A DNA stretch of 23,986 nucleotides. Source: a virus. Both the position numbers and the translations under genes were made by a program. Below, in pieces: positions 15,070-22,168 of the stretch (position 1 is the stretch's first letter; each line of letters begins with the position of its first letter). The notes under the pieces are model-generated. The model made no database searches. It had not been told where the DNA came from and was given only the letters and a program-made list of their open reading frames with translations. The DNA lies in IMG/VR virus record IMGVR_UViG_3300031566_000366, positions 1 through 23,986 of that record. The stretch is one strand, 5' to 3'.

Positions 15070-16619
15070 TGTTGCGGCACTCCCTGTTGTTGCATTTGAG
15101 CCATGGAGTTCTGCATTTCTTGAATAATCGCCTCACGTTGCTCTGGGGTGTTTATAACAGACCGTGGCACCGCCATCTTATCAATGATGTAGTCAAGCAT
15201 AGCATCCTGGTTAATAGCCACTTGACCCATAGGTCCGGCACCAGCCGCTATCTGCATAAACTGTAAGACGTTTTGCAAATCATCCATGTTCTGCGCCTGG
15301 GCTAATGGAGACACGGGGATAACCCGAACTACCTTGCCATCAGCCTTCAGCGGCATATCAATGATGTTCTGTTCATCCATCACATACAGGATACGATTGA
15401 CCAGAGGCATCATACATTCTGTTATCATCCGACCATAGGCGGCACCCATGTTCTGAGACAACTCCTTCATGCGTTCCACGATCTCTGTCGCCGATCTGGC
15501 GGACTGTGTATCAAGCGGTAAAGTGTCATCCAGGAGCATCTTTTTGATGCCCATCACCAGGTCGTTAATGACCAACTGACCCACATTGAAGTCCGCCGCA
15601 GAGCGTAATGGCTGAAGGCTTGCGCCATTAGGACCACCGTTACGGGCTACTGGGATGATAGCCCCAGGCGCAATGGTTATGTTTTGTGGGTTAAGAACAC
15701 CATCGTCCGCCGCTGTATAGACGCCAGCAACTGAGATGGATGCGTTCTTTAGCACAAGTTCCTTTACCTTGTTCAGCGTCTTAATATCAGGCAATGCGCT
15801 GACCAATGGGCCACGGCCATAGACTTCGCCAGCAACTTTCATATATCGCGCCACAATCCAAGGACTGACTTTCATAGTCCGGTAGACTAACTCTTCTGAG
15901 TTAGCGGCCTTTTTATCCTTCTGGTAAATCAGATGATAGCAATAAGTCTGCATCTTCTCAGACCAAACTGTTGCCTCCAGGAGTTCAATCTCCTCCTCAG
16001 GCTTATCCATTAGCTTTCGCTTGAGTTCATCAGTCAGTTTTGCATCAGGCCATTGACGCTCAATCACGTCAACACGGATACGCATCTTACGATATACGTT
16101 ATCAACCACACCATGCGGCCCTTCTTCCAGGCTCACAAGATATTGTGGCACGGCTGTAAATTGTACCGGAGCATCACCATTGCCTGGTTGCACAAGCATA
16201 ACCGCAGTGCCGACACAAAGGTCCAGGAGAAACTCTGACATGGCCAGGTCAAAGTTTGTCTGCCGAATAATCTCAAACATCTTCTCGCTGTACATATCCA
16301 AAGCCTGGCCAATCTCATTCTTACGATCCTCAGGCACCTCATTGCCTGGCTGTAAGCGACACCAGCTTCTGTATGGCGGAAACAAAGCTGACTGAATACG
16401 ATTAGCAAATCTTTGAGTAGAATTAATAGCAGTAGCGTCAAATACCCTGGCCATCTTATCTTGGCCTGGCGTCTTACCTTCATAGTAGCCTGAGTAAAGA
16501 TTACGCTGGGGCAGTGCAAATTCATAGCACTCTTCATAGATTGTGCGCCATTGCTCTTTTCTAGCATCAGCCTTATCAGCACGTTTAGATATCTCTTGTG
16601 GGGTAAGTTTGTCAGCCAT
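15066..16619 (-). CDS. Portal protein (gp8-type head-tail connector)
   Basis: This 517-aa protein forms the ring through which DNA is packaged and ejected. Recognisable segments of the T7 gp8 head-to-tail connecting family are YEFALPQRNLY and TAINSTQRFANRIQSALFPPYRSW near the N-terminus, LLDLCVGTAVMLVQPG, VSPWIVARYMKVAGEVYGRGP, and the QSARSATEIVERMKELSQNMG helix. The C-terminal tail is Gln/Met-rich. Length is normal for the family. It overlaps the upstream gene by 8 bp and the downstream gene by 4 bp. Confidence 0.95.
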   Translation of the reverse strand: MADKLTPQEISKRADKADARKEQWRTIYEECYEFALPQRNLYSGYYEGKTPGQDKMARVFDATAINSTQRFANRIQSALFPPYRSWCRLQPGNEVPEDRKNEIGQALDMYSEKMFEIIRQTNFDLAMSEFLLDLCVGTAVMLVQPGNGDAPVQFTAVPQYLVSLEEGPHGVVDNVYRKMRIRVDVIERQWPDAKLTDELKRKLMDKPEEEIELLEATVWSEKMQTYCYHLIYQKDKKAANSEELVYRTMKVSPWIVARYMKVAGEVYGRGPLVSALPDIKTLNKVKELVLKNASISVAGVYTAADDGVLNPQNITIAPGAIIPVARNGGPNGASLQPLRSAADFNVGQLVINDLVMGIKKMLLDDTLPLDTQSARSATEIVERMKELSQNMGAAYGRMITECMMPLVNRILYVMDEQNIIDMPLKADGKVVRVIPVSPLAQAQNMDDLQNVLQFMQIAAGAGPMGQVAINQDAMLDYIIDKMAVPRSVINTPEQREAIIQEMQNSMAQMQQQGVPQQ

Positions 16620-16899
16620 TCTTTTTTAACCTTTTAGAAATAGCCGCCGCCTTTGCCCTGGCGTCAGCCTTAGATGATGCTCCCCAGGCTTGCAATGACA
16701 GAAGCAGTCTGGTGGGTCGGCCCTTGCTATCACGCTCTGGGCCAGAGTTCCCAGCCATACGAGCCAGGAAAGAGGCGCGGCGTGGGTTATCGCCCTTCTT
16801 GACAGGAGGTTTTAAGTTAGCCCCCTCCTTGCGCTTGAAGTGGGCACGGCCAGCGGCATTAAGTCCGCCGGAAGGGTTCTGATGCTTTTTCAGCGTCAT
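16612..16899 (-). CDS. DUF6321-like basic protein
   Basis: This 95-aa, strongly basic protein carries NPSGGLNAAGRAHFKRKEG followed by AN-LKPPVKKG, a basic FLARMAGNSGP segment and a KGRPTRLLLSLQAWGAS segment, as in the DUF6321 family of phages. The role is unknown; DNA or RNA binding is possible from the charge. It overlaps the 50-aa gene before it by 4 bp and the portal gene by 8 bp. Confidence 0.75.
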   Translation of the reverse strand: MTLKKHQNPSGGLNAAGRAHFKRKEGANLKPPVKKGDNPRRASFLARMAGNSGPERDSKGRPTRLLLSLQAWGASSKADARAKAAAISKRLKKNG

Positions 16900-17048
16900 G
16901 ACTTGGCGGCCCTCATGTTATCCACAAGGTTTGGATATTTGCGGCCACCCTTACGAGCCATGTCCATAGCACGTTTCTTCTGGGCCTTAGAAAGCCCCTG
17001 AGGCTTGCCTAGACTCTTCGGACGGGGTTTGTCCCATACTTGTTTCAT
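16896..17048 (-). CDS. Short basic protein of unknown function (50 aa)
   Basis: An ATG at 17048 opens a 50-codon frame beginning MKQVWDKPRPKSLGKPQG and ending MRAAKS. An AGGAGG site lies 5 nt before the ATG, and the stop overlaps the next ATG by 4 bp, so the frame fits the operon exactly. The product is rich in Lys, Arg and Pro with a central SKAQKKRAMDMARKGGRKYP helix, suggesting nucleic-acid contact. No family is recognised. Confidence 0.8.
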   Translation of the reverse strand: MKQVWDKPRPKSLGKPQGLSKAQKKRAMDMARKGGRKYPNLVDNMRAAKS

Positions 17049-17061
17049 ATCAGCCTCCTAG
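17045..17061 (-). repeat. Second copy of duplicated gene junction with ribosome binding site
   Basis: The 17-nt CTAGGAGGCTGATATGA encodes Leu-Gly-Gly-stop of the 125-aa protein, the binding site AGGAGG and the next start codon. An identical copy is at 17424-17440. Confidence 0.85.
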
Positions 17062-17427
17062 CGTCTGTTGTTGGCCGCCTATCCCCTTAACTGCATTAGG
17101 ACGATAAGGGGAAAGCAACAAGCGATATGCTGAACGGCCACGGCGGCGTGATCTAGATGACGCGGTAGCAACGGTTTTAGCCTTTTCCTCAGATGCCTTG
17201 AGACGCTCTTCCTGTTGCTTGAGAACAGCCTCTTGTTTATCCATGGCCGCCTTCTGAGCCGTTTCAGCCTTTTCCATTGCGGCTTTCTGGGCTGGCATCA
17301 TTTCGCCATAGAGAGCGGCTCTACGCTCATCCTTATCCATGCCAGTCACAACATCAAAGGTTTCAGTAAGTTTTTTCTTAACTAACTTCTCGCCAGCCTT
17401 TGTTACCTTCTTAACAACAGCACTCAT
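17050..17427 (-). CDS. Coiled-coil small protein, paralogue of its upstream neighbour
   Basis: This 125-aa protein has a basic N-terminus, a helical Ala/Glu/Gln/Lys-rich coiled-coil centre (residues about 32-86), an RSRRRGRSA linker and a 25-residue tail starting YRLLLSPYRP and ending in LGG. The tail matches that of the 85-aa protein at 15 of 25 positions, so the two probably arose by duplication. The architecture recalls small proteins encoded just before portal genes in other phages (a charged helix, then an Arg/Gly linker and short hydrophobic tail); their role is not established. The last codons contain the binding site for the next gene. Confidence 0.8.
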   Translation of the reverse strand: MSAVVKKVTKAGEKLVKKKLTETFDVVTGMDKDERRAALYGEMMPAQKAAMEKAETAQKAAMDKQEAVLKQQEERLKASEEKAKTVATASSRSRRRGRSAYRLLLSPYRPNAVKGIGGQQQTLGG

Positions 17428-17440
17428 ATCAGCCTCCTAG
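17424..17440 (-). repeat. First copy of duplicated gene junction with ribosome binding site
   Basis: CTAGGAGGCTGATATGA joins the 85-aa and 125-aa genes. It encodes the terminal Leu-Gly-Gly-stop of the 85-aa protein and supplies the AGGAGG site and ATG of the 125-aa gene. It is identical to 17045-17061. Confidence 0.85.
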
Positions 17441-17686
17441 CATACCGCTAGACCCTTTGATCCCCGTCTGGGCATCAGGTCGCATAGAAGATAGCAAAAG
17501 CCGATATGGGCCACGCCGTCTTGCCTTGGCCGTAGCCTGGGCTTTCTTCATGGCGGATTGCTCTTGAGACATCAGTTGCTCTTCCTGTTTCTCCAGGATA
17601 GCGGTCTGTTGTTCCATTGCCTGAGTCTGCATCTCAATAGATTTAGACATATCCGGCATCTTAGGTGTTCTAAATAAAAAACTCAT
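17429..17686 (-). CDS. Coiled-coil small protein with RLLLS tail
   Basis: This 85-aa protein has an N-terminal FLFRTPKMPDMSKS segment, a Gln/Glu/Met-rich coiled coil (residues about 15-55), an ARRRG linker and a tail starting YRLLLSSMRPD and ending in LGG. It overlaps the gp13-like gene by 4 bp and is followed 1 nt later by the ATG of its longer paralogue. Its place between terminase and portal genes suggests a head-connector or internal-core role. That is inference from context. Confidence 0.8.
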   Translation of the reverse strand: MSFLFRTPKMPDMSKSIEMQTQAMEQQTAILEKQEEQLMSQEQSAMKKAQATAKARRRGPYRLLLSSMRPDAQTGIKGSSGMLGG

Positions 17687-18162
17687 TCGTAAAACCTCGA
17701 CATCACATGATAGTCACTGCCATCCGGCCCATACTTAGCCAGCGTGGCTTCTTTCTTAAAATACAATGTCTCCGCAAATCGGATAGCCTGTAAGTGCCGT
17801 GAATGAACCATGAATTGAAGTCTCCGCAGTCCCATAGCAGTACCAATGTGCTGAAAAAAGCCACGCCCTGCCCTTACCAATGGTACTGGCGCAGTATTAA
17901 TACGCTTGCTTGGCACCATCCAGGCCTCGCCAAATCCATCCCAGAAGGGCACAACGCCAAATGAAATAAACAACTTATTCTTATACATTAGGCTAAAAGA
18001 CGGGTTTCCCTCCGCCTGGGCCTTAATGTAAAGCGGAAAATCAGGGATATGCTTCGATGTCTCCCTGGTCATGTCTGTCAGTTCCATCATATGAATATGC
18101 CCATAGTGAAACTCAACAGCCCTCAACCCTGTCCACTCGGACACCTGTTGCAAATTTACCAT
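17683..18162 (-). CDS. T7 gp13-like protein with acetyltransferase-like features
   Basis: This 159-aa protein resembles the T7 gp13 group (DUF2833), which includes proteins with a GNAT-like core. Visible features are a strand with ISFGVVPFWDGFGEAWMVPS (67-85), an AGRGFFQHIGTAMGLRRL helix (98-115), and a C-terminal VHSRHLQAIRFAETLYFKKE segment (119-138), the usual ending of a GNAT fold. In T7, gp13 helps build the internal core. A clear acetyl-CoA loop is not visible, so catalysis is uncertain. The ATG overlaps the large terminase stop by 7 bp; the binding site is poor, suggesting coupled translation. Confidence 0.65.
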   Translation of the reverse strand: MVNLQQVSEWTGLRAVEFHYGHIHMMELTDMTRETSKHIPDFPLYIKAQAEGNPSFSLMYKNKLFISFGVVPFWDGFGEAWMVPSKRINTAPVPLVRAGRGFFQHIGTAMGLRRLQFMVHSRHLQAIRFAETLYFKKEATLAKYGPDGSDYHVMSRFYE

Positions 18163-19706
18163 ACACTAAAATCCAACTTAGCAACGGTAGGAGTAAAGTT
18201 ACGATTACCAACACCCCTGGTAATACGGCGATGCTCCCCAGCCCCAAGTAACAAATACCCAAACGCATCACCAACGTGGGATGAGTCATTCTTATTCGGC
18301 GCATCCCGAAACCTGTCAGTCCCACCACTAATCCCAACACGCTTGAAGTGATAGCCCCCAGCCAAGGCCTTACGCAACCTGGTACACCTGGCATTAACCC
18401 GTAATCCTGGCTTGCCATCAACAAGCCTCAACATAGGAGCGGCACCAGCTTCTCGCCGCACCTGGAAGTCGTTAGACGCCGTAGGTTGAGCCTGGAGACC
18501 AATCGTCCGCAAATGGTCAAAAGCCGTGACCTCAAATATCTCATCACGCTTCATACCAGCCGGATCACCCCAGACCTTAACCTCTAACTTCGGATACTTC
18601 ATGTTCAACTCATAGAGCAACATCTGACCAAACCTCTCCAGGCCCATATCCTCAGTCACAATCTCATCCAAAATATGCCACTTTCCTGACGCATACCGCT
18701 GACCAATCACCGCCGCCGGAGTCAACCCAAAGTCTAACCCAACATGAAGCGGCAAACTGTTATCAACTGGAATATCGCTATCCACCATAATCGTGTCATC
18801 ATACTCATGCCAGACGGGCTTGCCCTCCTTCACATAGACATACTTACCGCCAACATAACACTCAATCCAATCTAACTCCTTGTCCCCGATCTGTTGCTCA
18901 TAATACCCCTGGGGCAAGTTTCTAACATTCTCCGCCTTAGGATTATTAACCCACAACCTACCACCACCAGGCAAAGCCTCAGGATCATCGCTGGTGGTCT
19001 CAACCATGCCAGGAGGCTGTTTATAAAAATTCCACTTATACTTCCCACGCACAGGCTCACGCTCCGACAGCCTATGCCACCAGTGATCATCAGCCATAGG
19101 GTTCGTATCAGCCCATATCCCACGCCAGGGGGCACCACCATTACTCTTAGTCGGATATCGCCCGACACGATGCGTCAACCCCTGGACAATACTCAAAGGC
19201 AACTCACGGGCCTCATTTACCCACGCCCCTGTCAACTCCAATGATAACAGCTTCCGGATATCCTTAGGCTGATCCAATGCCAAAAAGATAACCTCACAAT
19301 CAATCCCTGCGGCATCACCCCTGGACGGTAACTTAATGTGATGCGTCAACGGCGGACTCCAACGCATTGGACCAAATACATTCTCCGGAAATAACTCAAG
19401 CCACGTCTTAATAGTCGTGGTCCGCAACTCCGGATAACTGTTCCGAACAACCACAAACCTGGAATACCTAATCCCATCCTTCGGAGATACAGGCTGTTTC
19501 ACCGCCCTCAACATAATCTCAGCGGCACTAGCATACGACTTGCCAGACCCCACCGGACCCATCAAGCCACGGAAAAACGCATCATCCGACAGAAACCTCC
19601 AAACCGTAGGACTGGTACTAAAATCTAAATCCAACCCACCAAAAACACCGTCAGCATCAACCTTGCGCCGCGCTGACCTATCCTTCGCCGCTTTCGTCCT
19701 CGCCAT
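18156..19706 (-). CDS. Terminase large subunit
   Basis: This 516-aa protein is the DNA-packaging ATPase and nuclease. Numbered from the chosen start, Walker A is GPVGSGKS (50-57), the Walker B-like segment is ELTGAWVNEA with Glu165, and a QPKDIRKLLSLELTGAWVNE stretch is typical of podovirus large terminases. The RNase H-like nuclease has VGLDFGLTP (Asp325), VWGDPAG (Asp381) and HVGDAFGYL (Asp480), the expected acidic triad. An ATG at 19706 has a GAGG site 6 nt upstream and is preferred; ATGs at 19739 and 19718 would add 11 or 4 residues but lack good sites. The gene overlaps the small terminase gene by 29 bp. Confidence 0.95.
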   Translation of the reverse strand: MARTKAAKDRSARRKVDADGVFGGLDLDFSTSPTVWRFLSDDAFFRGLMGPVGSGKSYASAAEIMLRAVKQPVSPKDGIRYSRFVVVRNSYPELRTTTIKTWLELFPENVFGPMRWSPPLTHHIKLPSRGDAAGIDCEVIFLALDQPKDIRKLLSLELTGAWVNEARELPLSIVQGLTHRVGRYPTKSNGGAPWRGIWADTNPMADDHWWHRLSEREPVRGKYKWNFYKQPPGMVETTSDDPEALPGGGRLWVNNPKAENVRNLPQGYYEQQIGDKELDWIECYVGGKYVYVKEGKPVWHEYDDTIMVDSDIPVDNSLPLHVGLDFGLTPAAVIGQRYASGKWHILDEIVTEDMGLERFGQMLLYELNMKYPKLEVKVWGDPAGMKRDEIFEVTAFDHLRTIGLQAQPTASNDFQVRREAGAAPMLRLVDGKPGLRVNARCTRLRKALAGGYHFKRVGISGGTDRFRDAPNKNDSSHVGDAFGYLLLGAGEHRRITRGVGNRNFTPTVAKLDFSVW

Positions 19707-20091
19707 CCTTTTCCTCATACTCTGTGACCATAGGCCCATGTAAGTTAATCCCTAGAACCGATGGCCGATCAGTCTTCTCAAGCCCTGGCTCCAACAACCC
19801 ATGATGCTTCGCTAACATCCGCAAAGCCGACACCTTATCGTGCATCTCAACCTCAATGGCATTACCCATCCTGGTCGGCGTCACTTTCACCTTCTTAATC
19901 CCACGCCTAACATGAGCCGGAACATCCTTCGCATCCTTCAACGACACCCGTCCCTGCTCATCCCAGGACATCACCTCAGTAATATCAGATGACGCAAGAA
20001 TAGCTAACTCTTGTTTTACCGCTTCACGCTCATCCTCAGACCCAAAGACCAAAGCCTTACGCATCTCTCTTACTGTCAGTTTTTTTGACAT
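19678..20091 (-). CDS. Terminase small subunit, short N-terminus
   Basis: This 137-aa protein fits the small terminase that recognises phage DNA. The segment from about 29 to 100 (LAILASSDITEVMSWDEQG, a VSLKDAKDVPAH piece, and HDKVSALRMLAKHHGLLEPG) is the conserved later part of Terminase_2-type proteins. The usual N-terminal helix-turn-helix of about 50 residues is missing, and nothing like it is seen upstream in another frame. The ATG at 20091 is chosen over a GTG at 20100 because the GGAAGG site lies 9 nt before the ATG but touches the GTG. The gene directly precedes and overlaps the large terminase. Confidence 0.85.
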   Translation of the reverse strand: MSKKLTVREMRKALVFGSEDEREAVKQELAILASSDITEVMSWDEQGRVSLKDAKDVPAHVRRGIKKVKVTPTRMGNAIEVEMHDKVSALRMLAKHHGLLEPGLEKTDRPSVLGINLHGPMVTEYEEKDGEDESGEG

Positions 20092-20188
20092 TAAACGCAC
20101 CCTTCCTTAAATGCGCCCACCTCTTCTCAAAGATAGGCCTATGCGGTATCTCAGGTATCTTAAACAACTCCTGTAACCTACCACTCAT
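20057..20188 (-). CDS. Possible micro-ORF of 43 aa
   Basis: An ATG at 20188 opens a 43-codon frame (MSGRLQELFKIPEIPHRP at the start) that bridges the otherwise empty 86 bp between the zinc-ribbon and small terminase genes. It overlaps the upstream gene by 11 bp and the downstream gene by 35 bp. The product is basic and has no recognised family. The binding site is weak (ACGAAG), so it may not be translated except through coupling. Confidence 0.35.
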   Translation of the reverse strand: MSGRLQELFKIPEIPHRPIFEKRWAHLRKGAFNVKKTDSKRDA

Positions 20189-20468
20189 CTTCGTCAAACT
20201 TGACTTTCCCACTAAACATCGCCTCCTCTAACTCATCATCGCTCATATCATCAAAATCAACAATCACTATATCCGGCTTCTTAACCTTAGGCCTGGGCGG
20301 TGCCTTGAAAGCCACAACCTTCTTCGGCAGTTCAGCCTGGGGCATAACCACCTCTAACGTAGTGTACTTATGTCCACAAGACTTACACTGCCTCCGCCGC
20401 CGGATTGTATTCTCAAATGGCCTTGAGTCATAAACATCACTTTTGCTTCTGCACACTGGACAAAGCAT
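20178..20468 (-). CDS. Zinc-ribbon protein resembling the NrdR N-terminal domain
   Basis: This 96-aa protein starts with MLCPVC, has Cys3, Cys6, Cys28 and Cys31 as a four-cysteine zinc site, and carries YDSRPFENTIRRRRQCKSCG and YTTLE motifs that closely match the zinc-ribbon of NrdR, the repressor of ribonucleotide reductase genes. The NrdR ATP-cone domain is absent; a Pro/Lys linker and a very acidic C-terminus replace it. It may bind DNA or act in transcription, but it cannot sense nucleotides as NrdR does. The ATG at 20468 has AGGAGG 6 nt upstream, which decides the start. It overlaps the previous gene by 32 bp. Confidence 0.8.
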   Translation of the reverse strand: MLCPVCRSKSDVYDSRPFENTIRRRRQCKSCGHKYTTLEVVMPQAELPKKVVAFKAPPRPKVKKPDIVIVDFDDMSDDELEEAMFSGKVKFDEDEW

Positions 20469-20751
20469 TGGCAACCTCCTTCTCCATATCCGAAATCCCA
20501 CGGCCTATGCCGCCATACCCAATAATATCAGCCCAGGAGTCATCATGCGTAGGCTCATGGATTAAACGGGCCAGCTTCAACGCCACCATGCACATAACCA
20601 CCTCATTCGGGCTAACATCCTTCTGCAACAACACCGACCACAACTGAGCAACAGCTACATGGTTGGCGTATGGCGACCCATAGTTCATATTCCGCTCCCT
20701 GATGATTGCGGCTACCGACTCAATGGCGTCTGTGTATTTATCAATGCTCAT
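20437..20751 (-). CDS. DUF6378-like phage protein
   Basis: This 104-aa protein matches the phage DUF6378 pattern: an R-N-x-N-Y-G-S-P segment, NHVAVAQLWSVLL, a helix VVMCMVALKLARL and a final HDDSWADIIGYGGIG. Function is unknown, although the fold is suspected to relate to nucleotide-processing helical proteins because of the acidic DDSWAD motif. The ATG at 20751 has AGGAG 7 nt upstream and is preferred to a GTG at 20790 inside the leader. It is the first gene after a 156-bp gap. Confidence 0.8.
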   Translation of the reverse strand: MSIDKYTDAIESVAAIIRERNMNYGSPYANHVAVAQLWSVLLQKDVSPNEVVMCMVALKLARLIHEPTHDDSWADIIGYGGIGRGISDMEKEVANALSSVQKQK

Positions 20752-20907
20752 GGCAAATCTCCTAAAATTTTGAGTGAGACCCCCGACCACACACGCGGAG
20801 GGGGGAGGGGAAGGGTGCCTTTTCCTGCAATATCAAGGACTTACGCATAAACATAGGCCCCCTGTTGCAATAGCGAAGCCAGCGTTTGGCTATTGTAATC
20901 CTGGCGA
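20752..20907 (-). other. Noncoding leader with pyrimidine tract (156 bp)
   Basis: This is the largest gap in the replication half. On the minus strand it holds a C-rich tract (20815-20797, runs of 3, 4 and 6 C), a GGGGG run (20784-20780) that could pair with the C run, and CAATAGC/GCTATTG arms (20868-20874 and 20889-20895, 14-nt loop). A TATAAT (20912-20907) overlaps the upstream stop codon but has no convincing -35 box. Control of the genes that follow is likely but not shown. Confidence 0.45.
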
Positions 20908-21585
20908 TTATAGTGCCGACCATTTTGCCACCTGCTCTAATGTCATAGGCGGCGTTCTTCCGGACTTGAGGTTAGACCTAGTCATATCAACGGTTGCAGT
21001 CTTGACCTGTTCCGGAGTGACGCCACGGCTTGCCAACTCTCTGGCAAAGTCCTGGTTCGGACCTGGCAATCTGCGCTGACCGGACGCCATCTCGATGCCC
21101 AAAACGAACGCTTGTGCAAGTATCCGAAAGTCGGGATTTTCACCCTCAGACTCCCTTCTCATATGCGGTACGCTCATGGCCTTCTCTTCGGCTGGCTCGG
21201 TTGCGACCTTCGGCCTCGGACTCCAGAACTGCTCACGGCTTGGCAACTCAGTCTGCGGCCCATCAAACATGACTTGGTATCTTGTGGTTCTCCAGGTGTT
21301 CTTAGGCTTGATAGTTGGCGGATAGTCTCTTGGTTGTAGCTTTCTGACGTATCCATTCTTGATCAGCCTTCCAACATGAACACTGACGGTCTTTGTGCTT
21401 CGGCTAATATGCCTAGCTATGGTCACTCTTGATGGCCACGCTATGCCATAAGCATTGGTATAAAGACAGATGGCACCGAGGACTCTTAGCGTTGTCCAGT
21501 GCATCTTATCGTCTTGTATGGCTCTTGCCGGAAGGACGCTATACTTCCTGATCTCCGGCTTGTTATCAAAAGGGGATTGGGTCAT
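20908..21585 (-). CDS. Winged-helix DNA-binding protein, possible replication initiator
   Basis: This 225-aa protein has a winged helix at residues about 28-84: MHWTTLRVLGAICLYTNAYG, WPSRVTIARHI as the first helix pair, RSTKTVSVHVGRLIKNGYV as recognition helix and wing. The pattern fits HTH_36-type and phage replication O-type N-terminal domains. The C-terminal part (LASRGVTPEQVKTA to LEQVAKWSAL) is a second small helical region. Its place beside the primase-helicase gene suggests replication initiation or helicase loading; a regulator is the alternative. It overlaps the upstream gene by 20 bp, and a GGAG site lies 10 nt before the ATG. Confidence 0.7.
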   Translation of the reverse strand: MTQSPFDNKPEIRKYSVLPARAIQDDKMHWTTLRVLGAICLYTNAYGIAWPSRVTIARHISRSTKTVSVHVGRLIKNGYVRKLQPRDYPPTIKPKNTWRTTRYQVMFDGPQTELPSREQFWSPRPKVATEPAEEKAMSVPHMRRESEGENPDFRILAQAFVLGIEMASGQRRLPGPNQDFARELASRGVTPEQVKTATVDMTRSNLKSGRTPPMTLEQVAKWSAL

Positions 21586-22168
21586 CTGGCATTGTCTCCG
21601 ATGGTTTCAACTCAGTCACTCTTGCGCCAGGGAAGACTTGCTTTGCTTTGACTACCATAGGCGGAACAAAGTCCAGCAACTCCTCTGCGCTAACATATGC
21701 TACATCACCTGGCGCATCCTTTGGCATCTCTTCCATGGTCCTGACAAGTCGGACAGTAATATCCGGCATCCTGGGATGTCTCATCTCCCAATAGTCATTA
21801 GGGTCAATAACCTTTGCGCCTTGCTCTGTTGCTATCTTGTCCAGGGCCTTCCACGCTCTGATCATACCCTCGCCATGTTTCCTCATGCCTGGCTCATCAT
21901 TACGCTGGATAGCATCATTAAACTTCTCTCTTTGTGACAGAAACCGTTGGCCTATTTCTGGCTCAACCAAACGCTCCAATCTTTCCACCCCCCAGCGCAA
22001 CTCCATCTCCCTTGCCACAAGGTCATGGGACAAGATAACTGCCTTCGTCTCCTCGGACATTGGGACAGTGGGACAGGACTCTAGAGAGTGTCCTGTCCGT
22101 CCCGTCTGTCGGACATTTGTCCCACGCTTGTCCCATTTACCGTAACCCTTTGATTTTATTCTGGACAT
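21566..22168 (-). CDS. Unknown protein between primase and winged-helix genes
   Basis: This 200-aa protein belongs to no family that I recognise. The first 35 residues are basic and Gly/Ser/Thr-rich. Residues about 40-115 are charged and helical, with an LVAREMELRWGVERLERLVEP segment. The later part has a DYWEMRHPRMPDITVRLV segment and an ELLDFVPPMVVKAKQVFPGA segment. The ATG at 22168 is chosen because AAGGAGG (22184-22178) lies 9 nt upstream; an ATG at 22177 touches that site and is unlikely. The 5' end contains most of the GGACA/TGTCC cluster. Confidence 0.75.
   Translation of the reverse strand: MSRIKSKGYGKWDKRGTNVRQTGRTGHSLESCPTVPMSEETKAVILSHDLVAREMELRWGVERLERLVEPEIGQRFLSQREKFNDAIQRNDEPGMRKHGEGMIRAWKALDKIATEQGAKVIDPNDYWEMRHPRMPDITVRLVRTMEEMPKDAPGDVAYVSAEELLDFVPPMVVKAKQVFPGARVTELKPSETMPDDPIPF

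Noticed and set aside
16612-16899. A third copy of the RLLLS tail in the DUF6321-like protein
   Set aside because: The TRLLLSLQAWG segment aligns with the normal DUF6321 motif and lacks the R-P and G-I-x-G positions and the LGG end of the two paralogues, so the match is probably chance.
20868-20895. Hairpin CAATAGC/GCTATTG as a terminator
   Set aside because: The stem is only 7 bp with a 14-nt loop and is not followed by a T run on either strand; an overlapping AGCCA/TGGCT stem competes with it.
20907-20912. Perfect TATAAT as a promoter for the DUF6378-like gene
   Set aside because: The sequence 17 bp upstream is GCAGGT, with no -35 likeness and no extended -10 TG, and the box overlaps the end of a coding gene.
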